Positions 36,382 through 43,551 of a stretch of DNA of 64,000 nucleotides are shown in pieces. The position numbers and the translations under genes were made by a program. The DNA is from Flavobacterium taihuense (GTDB lineage Bacteria; Bacteroidota; Bacteroidia; Flavobacteriales; Flavobacteriaceae): positions 62,001-126,000 of the forward strand of contig NZ_JAHWYN010000012.1 in assembly GCF_019351435.1 (NCBI RefSeq), read 5' to 3'. The notes under the pieces were generated by a model. That model worked only from the letters and a program-made list of their open reading frames with translations, ran no database searches and had not been told where the DNA came from. Within the stretch, counting starts at the first letter, position 1. Each line of letters begins with the position of its first letter.

Positions 36382-38103
36382 CTATTCGTAATTCAAATCT
36401 ATTTGTATTCCAAGTAATTTTTCTTCAGGGGACTTATCACTTAATATAAGCTTAATTCGATCTGTAACTAATTCTTTATGTTCTTCAATTGTCATTTCAC
36501 TTTTTAAACTTTCAATTACACTTTGATTTAATGAAATAATATATTGAAAATCATTAAGTTTACATTCATTATTTGCTACTTCAAACATAGTTTTAACTTG
36601 TCGAGTATCCATATCACCAGTAATTTTACTATCGTGAAATAAAAAATTTAAATTGTGGTTGTGTTTACCTTTTAGTATAGTCCAATCATAACAGAATATT
36701 TTCACTTCTTTAACAGCATTTCCAGCATCATCCTGAATTTTAGCTTTTATATCAAATCTAGTTGCATTTTTCCCTTCATTGTTTAAAATTGTTATTCCAG
36801 AATTTTTTTCAGAATAAAATTTTTCAACAAAATATTTAAAAAGAATTATATTTTCTTTTATTAAATCATCTACTTGTTCAATATATTTAGCAGTTATTAT
36901 ATTTTCATTTGTAAAATCTTTTTTGTTTTCTTCAACAAACAATTTATAATCTGATTCTAGTTTTTTATATTGTAATAATGAATGTAACTTCTTTTCATTA
37001 TCACTTAATGCTTGATTTAGTTTAGTGTAATCATCTAATGCACCTGTTGAATTCAGATATTGCAACTTTTCATCTTCTTGACTACCAAGCACAGAAATTG
37101 TTTTACTAATCTCTAATAGTTGAAATTCAAAATCTCTTTTTTCTTGAATTAATTTTCTCTTTCTATTATCTAAAATTTGGCTATTAAATTGTTCTAATTC
37201 TGCCAATTTTTTTATTACCATTTCGCCAAGTTCAAATTTTGCATTTTCATACAATTGTATTATTTGCTCTTTTGATATGTCAGGTTGAATTTCTAAACTT
37301 TTATCAATATTAGAAATTGCTATTTGCAATTTAGAAGCTTTATTCTTTAGATTTTTCAGGTCATAAGAAATCTTATCAGCTTCTTTTCTTATTGAATTAT
37401 AGTCTTCGGCAATAACAAATTCTTCAATGCTTTTTTTATATCTATTAATAAGTGTTTCAAGCTCAACAATCTTAATTTCTAAATCTTTTTTATTCTCTGT
37501 TCCAAAAATTGCTTTAAATTCTGGATTGTTTAATTGTGCTTTTAGTTTACTTATATTTAACTCTTTCTCTCTTAAATCAGCTTTTTTTAGAATTAAATCT
37601 GTGTCTAGACCTAATAAAAATGCATTGTTTAAAAGTGTAGCTAATGGATTTTCTTTTTTAATATATCTATCGTTTGAAATATAACCGTCCTCTCCATATC
37701 TAATAAAACGAGGTATTAAACTTCTAAAAGTAACATATTTTGTATTTTCTTTTATTCGAAAAAGTTTTTCTTCTAAAATTTTATTAAATTCTTTTAAGGT
37801 ATATTTTTCACCATTTAACTCAATTTCTTTTTGATTGATTGTTGAACGAACTGAAGTAAACTCTTCACTTCCAATTTTAAAATCAAGAGTGAATATCCAA
37901 TCTTCTAATTTTAAAAATTCTTTATTAGAATTTGAACCCAAGCAAAAATGTATTAATGCAATAGTAAGTGACTTACCAACACTATTATATGTTTTTTTTT
38001 GGTCTTCCGTTTCTTTTATAGCAGCAATAACCGTTATACCATTTGGATTAAATGTAACAGTATGAAAAGATTTTTTATTTGCTCTTAATTCAATTAACCG
38101 CAT
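36382..38103 (-). CDS. ABC-3C system SMC-like ATPase (DUF2326 family)
   Basis: 573 residues. The P-loop is NSVGKS (residues 40-45); the long middle (about 170-440) is coiled coil, including QLNNPEFKAIFGTE-like and charged Lys/Glu repeats. The C-terminal ATPase lobe has NLNFLFHDSKITGDM (Walker B/D-loop region, 484-498) and QYIISLNQS. In ABC-three-component systems this DUF2326 ATPase acts with a small middle component and a variable effector, in predicted anti-phage or anti-mobile-element conflict. It overlaps the middle-component gene by 14 bp. Confidence 0.87.
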   Translation of the reverse strand: MRLIELRANKKSFHTVTFNPNGITVIAAIKETEDQKKTYNSVGKSLTIALIHFCLGSNSNKEFLKLEDWIFTLDFKIGSEEFTSVRSTINQKEIELNGEKYTLKEFNKILEEKLFRIKENTKYVTFRSLIPRFIRYGEDGYISNDRYIKKENPLATLLNNAFLLGLDTDLILKKADLREKELNISKLKAQLNNPEFKAIFGTENKKDLEIKIVELETLINRYKKSIEEFVIAEDYNSIRKEADKISYDLKNLKNKASKLQIAISNIDKSLEIQPDISKEQIIQLYENAKFELGEMVIKKLAELEQFNSQILDNRKRKLIQEKRDFEFQLLEISKTISVLGSQEDEKLQYLNSTGALDDYTKLNQALSDNEKKLHSLLQYKKLESDYKLFVEENKKDFTNENIITAKYIEQVDDLIKENIILFKYFVEKFYSEKNSGITILNNEGKNATRFDIKAKIQDDAGNAVKEVKIFCYDWTILKGKHNHNLNFLFHDSKITGDMDTRQVKTMFEVANNECKLNDFQYIISLNQSVIESLKSEMTIEEHKELVTDRIKLILSDKSPEEKLLGIQIDLNYE

Positions 38104-38341
38104 TGTGAATTTTTCCGTTATTGTCTATGAATATTGCTCCAATAAGATAAAGATAGTTTAAAGCTAGAATAACATTATCAAAATTGTGATATGCAGGAAA
38201 TCCTTTTTTAGAATTATTTATTTCAGAATATTTGAACCAAATATCATCAACTGTTTTAGGTTCATTAATGAAACTTAATAATATACCGCCTAAACCAAGT
38301 AATGATTCTGAAAATCTAATATGTTTTGAAGGTAAAATCAT
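38090..38341 (-). CDS. ABC-3C middle component (MC6-type)
   Basis: 83 residues. The start MILPSKHIRFSESLLGLGGIL and the later PAYHNFDNVILALNYLYLIGAI are the signature I recall for middle component 6 of ABC-three-component systems, a winged-helix-like linker. It starts 3 nt after the CTD gene stop and overlaps the ATPase gene, so the three form one transcript. Its exact role is unknown. Confidence 0.8.
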   Translation of the reverse strand: MILPSKHIRFSESLLGLGGILLSFINEPKTVDDIWFKYSEINNSKKGFPAYHNFDNVILALNYLYLIGAIFIDNNGKIHNAVN

Positions 38342-38344
38342 AAA

Positions 38345-39274
38345 TTAATTGTTAGTTGGTGTTTCAAAGATATCACAATATTCAAAATAATAAGCCATAA
38401 GTACAAAGATAGCATCTTGAGTGTTATGTTTGTCATTCGGACTTGATTTTTCAACAATATAAAGAAAAATCTCGTCATTTTTAGTTTCGCTTTCAGGAAT
38501 TAATTCTTTTGCTTCTTCATATAAAGTAGTAAATATCTCTCTTAAATCTTCCTTAATAAATCTACTATTTAATTGAAAAAAATCATTTATAGCATAATTC
38601 TGTCTTTGTGCAATATTTAGAATTTCACTTATAACATCACTCAATGAATTAAAAATAATTTTATTATCAAAGTTAGGATTTGATGGTATTTTCTCTAATA
38701 TATTTCTCGATTTTCGTTCTTTTAAATGATTTACTACTTCATTCATTATATCATATTCAAAATTTGAAATATTATCAGGATTTGGAATCATACCTCCTAA
38801 AATATATTCCATTTCTTCTAAATTAAACTCCATAAAAATATCTTCTAAATCTTTACAGGTTTTAACTTCACATTTAATTTGATGTTTTTTTGCAATTGCT
38901 TTTGCATTTGTATATATTAGAGCGTAAACATTTCGATAATTATCTTTTACTACATAATTAAATTGTTTAACATCAAATCCTTTTTCTTTCCAAAAATCTA
39001 GTAATCCAATAATAGAGGCGTCCATTTTTGAAAGTAATGTAGCTTCATTTCCTGTTAAATCTTCTGGAGCATACACTTGATAATATTCCCCAGTTTTTAC
39101 ATTAAAACCATCACACTTACCATCTCCAAGACTTCCTTGTGGTTTAATTTGCTTGAAGTCAGAATCTTGATTTTGCATTATTTTTGTAAACAAATCTTCG
39201 TATGATTGCTTGTCTGCTTCATAAAATTTGTTTTTTAATATGATTCTACCAAGATATTTTTCTTCCCTTGTCAT
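38345..39274 (-). CDS. ABC-3C effector with REase-like N-terminus and C-terminal domain
   Basis: 309 residues, first gene of the operon. The C-terminal half (about 180-305) matches the C-terminal domain of ABC-three-component systems, which docks to the ATPase. The N-terminal part has QGSLGDGKCDGF (residues 46-57) then YYQVYAPED (64-72). This D...QxY arrangement resembles restriction-endonuclease-fold GDGG-D-G...QxK sites, with the usual Lys replaced by Tyr. It is a likely nucleic-acid-cutting effector, but nuclease activity is inference. Confidence 0.78.
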   Translation of the reverse strand: MTREEKYLGRIILKNKFYEADKQSYEDLFTKIMQNQDSDFKQIKPQGSLGDGKCDGFNVKTGEYYQVYAPEDLTGNEATLLSKMDASIIGLLDFWKEKGFDVKQFNYVVKDNYRNVYALIYTNAKAIAKKHQIKCEVKTCKDLEDIFMEFNLEEMEYILGGMIPNPDNISNFEYDIMNEVVNHLKERKSRNILEKIPSNPNFDNKIIFNSLSDVISEILNIAQRQNYAINDFFQLNSRFIKEDLREIFTTLYEEAKELIPESETKNDEIFLYIVEKSSPNDKHNTQDAIFVLMAYYFEYCDIFETPTNN

Positions 39275-39419
39275 TTCTGTTTTTGATAATTATAATTGCA
39301 AATTAAGTAAAAAGCCTCAAACATATGTTACTTTTTCTACTCATATTAAGGTGTAAACAACTTATATACCAGCGATAAAATCTAATTTGGGCTGACTTTG
39401 TGCTGTAATTCTGCTGATG

Positions 39420-39431
39420 TTTATTTAGCTA
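39420..39431 (+). repeat. Right 12-bp direct repeat of the ABC-3C cassette
   Basis: TTTATTTAGCTA, matching the left copy. About 145 bp upstream of the effector gene start. Confidence 0.5.
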
Positions 39432-39515
39432 ATATAAGGAAATTTTTTATAAATTATCAGAAGAACTTTATTAACATTTGATGAAATAATAAAACATTAT
39501 TAAATCACAAAAGGC

Positions 39516-39597
39516 CTAGCCTTGATATGAGCGGTATCCTTTTTATCCGTTTTTTTGCGGATGAAAAGATACAAGCGAATAGCAGGAATTAGCTCCT
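39516..39597 (+). repeat. Dispersed repeat element, copy 2 (divergent)
   Basis: CTAGCCTTGATATGAGCGG, TATCCTTTTTATCCG, a stem TATCCG/CGGAT with a T-run loop, then AGCGAATAGCAGG and GCTCCT. It has the same order of blocks as the copies at 29.1 and 60.3 kb. Confidence 0.55.
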
Positions 39598-39637
39598 AAA
39601 AAAAAGTGCCATAAAACCTAAGTCTTACAGCACTTTT
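39596..39637 (-). terminator. Terminator facing left
   Basis: AAAGTGC (39603-39609) and GCACTTT (39630-39636) arms with eight A residues on the left, a T tract on the minus strand. Confidence 0.55.
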
Positions 39638-39652
39638 CAACCAAATTATAAA

Positions 39653-39817
39653 CTATTCTTTTATATCGTCACCTTCTTTAATTTCTTCGCAGGCAATTTT
39701 CACCAGTTTATCATTTGAATTCAAATCGCCGAATATTTCAATTATATCATCGATTTCTTTTTCTTTTTTAACATCGATTCGAGTGGCTTTGTGGTTTAAG
39801 ACTTCTAATTTAAAAGC
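39653..39817 (-). pseudogene. C-terminal gene fragment
   Basis: On the minus strand an open frame without a start runs from after a stop at 39820-39818 to TAG 39655-39653. It reads LEVLNHKATRIDVKKEKEID then DIIEIFGDLNSNDKLVKIA. The charged sequence looks like real protein but lacks an N-terminus and a family I can name. It is probably the 3' remnant of a gene lost during insertion events here. Confidence 0.5.
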
Positions 39818-39894
39818 TTATTATTTGACTTTATTATTAAGGAATTAGTATCTCCACTAAATAATTAGTTAAAATATTAATCAATTAGTTTTGA

Positions 39895-39920
39895 TACTAA
39901 TTAATTAGTAGTTATATTTG
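39895..39920 (+). promoter_or_regulatory. BlaI-type operator and promoter
   Basis: A perfect 16-bp palindrome TACTAATTAATTAGTA (39895-39910) is followed at once by the -7 box TATATTTG (39913-39920). TACTAAT/ATTAGTA half-sites are the known BlaI/MecI recognition pattern. Further half-sites ATTAGTA (39844-39850), ATTAGTT (39863-39869) lie upstream. Confidence 0.8.
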
Positions 39921-39938
39921 TCGAAATATTTTTATACT

Positions 39939-40301
39939 ATGATAAAACTAGCTAAACGAGAAGAACAGATCATGCAGGTCTTTTGGGATTTGAACAAAGC
40001 CTTTATTAGAGATATAATTCCATTGCTGCCGGACCCGAAACCGCATTACAACAGTGTGGCAACAATTGTGAAGATACTTGAAGAAAAAGGGTTCTTGAAT
40101 CATGAAACGACTGGGAATATGCATTGTTTTTTCCCAGTTATCAGCAGAGAAGAGTATCAGCAATTTGCGCTGAAGGATGTCGTGAGCCAGTATTTTGATA
40201 ATTCATATCCCCGAATGCTTGCTTTTTTTGCCAAAGAGCAAAAGCTTACCGAAAAGGAGTTGGATGAAATTGTAAACATCATTAAAAAAGATAAAGTATG
40301 A
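39939..40301 (+). CDS. BlaI/MecI/CopY family transcriptional repressor
   Basis: 120 residues from ATG 39939; a start at 39918 would lie in the -7 box and is rejected. Winged helix: REEQIMQVFWDLNKAFIRDI, then NSVATIVKILEEKGFLNHETTGNMHCFFPV. C-terminal dimer helices follow. It overlaps the M56 gene by ATGA, the usual coupling of BlaI to its protease. It probably represses itself through the palindrome just upstream and is inactivated by the M56 protein. Confidence 0.92.
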   Translation: MIKLAKREEQIMQVFWDLNKAFIRDIIPLLPDPKPHYNSVATIVKILEEKGFLNHETTGNMHCFFPVISREEYQQFALKDVVSQYFDNSYPRMLAFFAKEQKLTEKELDEIVNIIKKDKV

Positions 40302-42469
40302 TACCGTATATTTTGTACACAGCGCTAATTCTTTCTGCTTGTCTTTTGTTTTATAAAATGCTTTTACAGAAAGAAACGTTCTTCCACTTGAACAGATTTG
40401 TCTTGCTTGGCTGTATGATTTTGGCTTTTATATTGCCGCTGCTTCCTATTCCGCAGCAATTGTCCTTACGAAAAGTTGCAGTAGAAAAGCACGTTCCTTT
40501 GGCAAAAACGGCTGTTGGCAAAAGTCAGGATATTGTGCTAAAAGAACCTCCAGTGCAGGAAGTTATTGTCGAACAGGCCACACAGACCTTTGATGCGGAC
40601 TTGTTACTGCAATGGCTGGTTTATTTGTATTGGTTTGGTGTGCTGCTATTTGGTCTTAACTTTTTAATGCAGGCTTGTGTGTTGCTGTACAGAGCGTATT
40701 CATTATCGGCAATTCAGGATGGGAAATTCCGCATTGTCGAAATCACTGGTGACAAAGCTCCTTGTTCATTTGCCAACAATATTTTTATCAATCCCGAAAA
40801 ATACGAGTGGGAAACATACAATCAGATTTTGCTGCATGAAAAAATTCATATTGAGCAAAAACATACTGTTGATTTATTGCTTGCCGAAGCCGTTATTATT
40901 TTTCAGTGGTTTAATCCTTTTGCCTGGCAATGGCGAAAAGCATTGGAGAGTAATCTTGAATTTTTGACTGATAACGAAATGCTGCAACAAGACACTGTTG
41001 AAAAAGAGAGTTATCAGTTTAGCCTGCTCAAAGTGGCGGCGCCCCATTTTCCGTTGAGTCTTACAACTAACTATAATCAATCATTAATCAAAAAACGAAT
41101 CATTATGATGAATTCAAAAAAATCAAGCGTGCACACCACATGGAAATATTTTTTCCTGTTGCCTTTGTTGGTTTTGCTTGTCTGCCTTTTTAATCAGCCG
41201 GTAGCGCAAGGTCAAAACCCAAATTTAAATGAAGTGCCTAAGGAGCAATCAAACATTCAAAGCGGTATGGAAACAGAAGGCAGCTGGTTTGCTGTTATCA
41301 AAGGGAATACTGTCAATATTCAATTTAGAAACGGTGACGATAATAATTCTTCAACTACTTTTCAGCTAAGTGAATTGAAAGGACTGACAAAGGACATGAA
41401 AGGCGAATTTACCTTGACACGCGAAGCGGGAACCATCAATTTTGAAGGAAAATTTGAAGGTAACAACGGAATGGGAACTTATAAATTTACTGCTGACAAG
41501 AATTTCAGTGCATCAATGGCTAAAGAAGGAGTTGCAGTTGCAGATGAAAGTGATCTTATGGCTTTCTTTATGGTAAACGTGAAAGTTTCGTATTTAAAAA
41601 TGCTGAAGAAAAACGGATACAAGAATGTTGATAAAGATCAATTGATTCCGTTGGCTGCATTAGGTGCGAATGAGGAATATATTACTTCTATTAAACAAGC
41701 TGATATTCCCGATTTTGACTTGGATGATTTGATTCCTTTTAAATCAATGAACATAGATAAAGCCTTTATTGACGAAATACGCCAAGCTGGATATAAAAAC
41801 ATTACTGCTGATAATATTATTGCATTAAAATCTCAAGGTGTTAATGGTAAATTTATTACTGATTTTCACAATTCGACTAATGGCAATGACGATGATGAAA
41901 CGGGGGATAATATCATTGCATTAAAATCAATGAATATCGATAAGGAATTTATAGATTCTTTTAAAGCTTTAGGGTATAAGGATCTTTCGAATGATGATCT
42001 TATATCTTTGAAATCTTTAAATATTACGCCAAATTACATCAGTGAGTTTGAAAAGTTAGGCTATAAAAACATCAATATAGATGATCTTATATCTTTGAAG
42101 TCATTAAATATTACTTCAAAATATATTAGTGATTATGAAAAGTTAGGTTATAAAAACATCAATATAGATGATCTTATAACTTTGAAGTCATTAAATATTA
42201 CTTCAAAATACATTAGTGATTTTGAAAAAGCAGGTTTCAATACCATCAAAATTGATGATTTAGTTGACCTGAAGTCACAAAATATAACTTCTGATTTAAT
42301 TAAAGAATACAAAAATCTAGGGTTTAATGACGTGAATATTGACGATGTTGTAGGAGCAAAATCGATGGGAGTTTCGCCTTCCTTTATTAAATCCATGAAA
42401 CAAAAGGGACACAACTTTAAAACCCTTGAAAAGTATATGGAATTGAAAGCTGTTGTTGGTGTCAATTAA
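40298..42469 (+). CDS. M56 family (BlaR1-like) metallopeptidase with repeat-type sensor
   Basis: 723 residues. Membrane spans at about 5-20, 35-50, 105-130 and 284-300 surround the zinc protease motif HEKIH (180-184). Unlike BlaR1/MecR1, the C-terminal periplasmic part has no penicillin-binding domain. Instead residues about 430-723 are about nine degenerate repeats of 29 residues with a core DDLIxLKSxNIxxxYIxxxxxxGYKN. In family logic the protein senses an outside signal and cleaves the BlaI-type repressor encoded just upstream. What the repeats bind is unknown. Confidence 0.87.
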   Translation: MIPYILYTALILSACLLFYKMLLQKETFFHLNRFVLLGCMILAFILPLLPIPQQLSLRKVAVEKHVPLAKTAVGKSQDIVLKEPPVQEVIVEQATQTFDADLLLQWLVYLYWFGVLLFGLNFLMQACVLLYRAYSLSAIQDGKFRIVEITGDKAPCSFANNIFINPEKYEWETYNQILLHEKIHIEQKHTVDLLLAEAVIIFQWFNPFAWQWRKALESNLEFLTDNEMLQQDTVEKESYQFSLLKVAAPHFPLSLTTNYNQSLIKKRIIMMNSKKSSVHTTWKYFFLLPLLVLLVCLFNQPVAQGQNPNLNEVPKEQSNIQSGMETEGSWFAVIKGNTVNIQFRNGDDNNSSTTFQLSELKGLTKDMKGEFTLTREAGTINFEGKFEGNNGMGTYKFTADKNFSASMAKEGVAVADESDLMAFFMVNVKVSYLKMLKKNGYKNVDKDQLIPLAALGANEEYITSIKQADIPDFDLDDLIPFKSMNIDKAFIDEIRQAGYKNITADNIIALKSQGVNGKFITDFHNSTNGNDDDETGDNIIALKSMNIDKEFIDSFKALGYKDLSNDDLISLKSLNITPNYISEFEKLGYKNINIDDLISLKSLNITSKYISDYEKLGYKNINIDDLITLKSLNITSKYISDFEKAGFNTIKIDDLVDLKSQNITSDLIKEYKNLGFNDVNIDDVVGAKSMGVSPSFIKSMKQKGHNFKTLEKYMELKAVVGVN
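41980..42260 (+). repeat. 87-bp tandem repeats inside the M56 gene
   Basis: Nearly identical 87-nt units (29 codons), best at 42,064 and 42,151, both beginning TAAAAACATCAATATAGATG. Recent internal duplications of the sensor region. Confidence 0.8.
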
Positions 42470-42559
42470 CAACAAACAGTTAATTTCGTTACCTATAAAA
42501 CTGTTAATACAGTTTTAAAACAAAGAAACAATCAAATTGTAAGACTAAAATAAGCAGAA

Positions 42560-42587
42560 GCCCAAACCGAAAGGAATGGGCTTTTTT
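42560..42587 (+). terminator. Terminator of the BlaI/M56 operon
   Basis: GCCCA (42560-42564) pairs with TGGGC (42577-42581), followed by TTTTTT. Confidence 0.75.
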
Positions 42588-42623
42588 ATTTCAAAAAATT
42601 ATGATTGATTATCATTCTCTCAA

Positions 42624-42655
42624 TTGAAATGGTAAGCTATTATGAGTTATTTTTG
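42624..42655 (+). promoter_or_regulatory. Promoter of the propeller-like lipoprotein gene
   Basis: TTG (42624-42626), 21-bp spacing, then the -7 box TATTTTTG (42648-42655). Supports ATG 42673 as the start. Confidence 0.6.
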
Positions 42656-42672
42656 TGACTATACATGAAACT

Positions 42673-43551
42673 ATGAAAAATTGTGTCTCTTTTGTAATTG
42701 TTTTTATATTAATTGCTTGCCAGCATGGTTCTGAAGCACTTACTAAACTGTATAGCTTACCCAAAAAACTAAAAGAAGTTTCGGGAATTGTTTTTACAGA
42801 AAAAGGTAATTTATTTTGGACATTGGAAGATAGCGGGAATGCCAATAAAATCTATGGGTTGAATGCCAATAATGGAGATGTTGAGAAAGCTATAACTATC
42901 GAAAACACCTTAAATATAGATTGGGAAGACATCACCAAAGATGCGGCGGGAAATTTGTACATTGGTGATTTTGGTAATAATGATAATGTTCGAAAAGATT
43001 TGTGCATTTATAAAATAAATAAAAATTCCTTGAATCAGGAAAATGCCATTCCGGCTTATAAAATTTCGTTTTCGTATCCCGAACAAAAAGAATTTCCGCC
43101 CAAGAAAACTAAATTGTTCTTTGATGTAGAAGGTTTTTTTGAGATCAAAAACAATTTTTATCTCTTTACTAAAAACCGAAGCAAAGGATTTGATGGTACT
43201 GTTTTAGTATATAAAGTTCCAAATAAAGGTGGTTTTCATCAAGCGGTTTTAATGGGGAAATTAAAAACCTGCGATAATTATAATCATTGCGCTTTAACAA
43301 GTGCAACGATTAGCCCAGATGCATCCAAAGTGGTTCTTTTGACTCATGATAAAATTGTAATATTGGAGAATTTTAAAGGAGATAATTTTCTAAAAGGAAC
43401 ACAAACGGCATTTAAATTAGATCATTTTTCGCAAAAAGAAGCGATTTGTTTCAAAAATAATGAAACCTTGATTATTGCTGATGAAAAGACCAATAAAATT
43501 GGAGGGAATGTTTATCAAGTGAATCTTAATGCATTAAAATCCATACCCTAA
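42673..43551 (+). CDS. Lipoprotein with beta-propeller-like repeats
   Basis: 292 residues from ATG 42673; the in-frame start at 42655 precedes the transcription start. Lipobox LIAC in the first 20 residues. The mature part has propeller-like blades (ITKDAAGNLYIGDFGNN, FDVEGFFEIKNNFYLFTK, ATISPDASKVVLLTH), similar to SdiA-regulated or YncE-type folds. Ligand unknown. It is convergent with, and overlaps by 18 bp, the metallophosphoesterase fusion. Confidence 0.75.
   Translation: MKNCVSFVIVFILIACQHGSEALTKLYSLPKKLKEVSGIVFTEKGNLFWTLEDSGNANKIYGLNANNGDVEKAITIENTLNIDWEDITKDAAGNLYIGDFGNNDNVRKDLCIYKINKNSLNQENAIPAYKISFSYPEQKEFPPKKTKLFFDVEGFFEIKNNFYLFTKNRSKGFDGTVLVYKVPNKGGFHQAVLMGKLKTCDNYNHCALTSATISPDASKVVLLTHDKIVILENFKGDNFLKGTQTAFKLDHFSQKEAICFKNNETLIIADEKTNKIGGNVYQVNLNALKSIP

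Noticed and set aside
41980..42260. Regular 87-bp tandem repeats that could suggest a CRISPR array.
   Set aside because: The units are in frame inside the M56 gene, have no spacers and encode 29-residue protein repeats.
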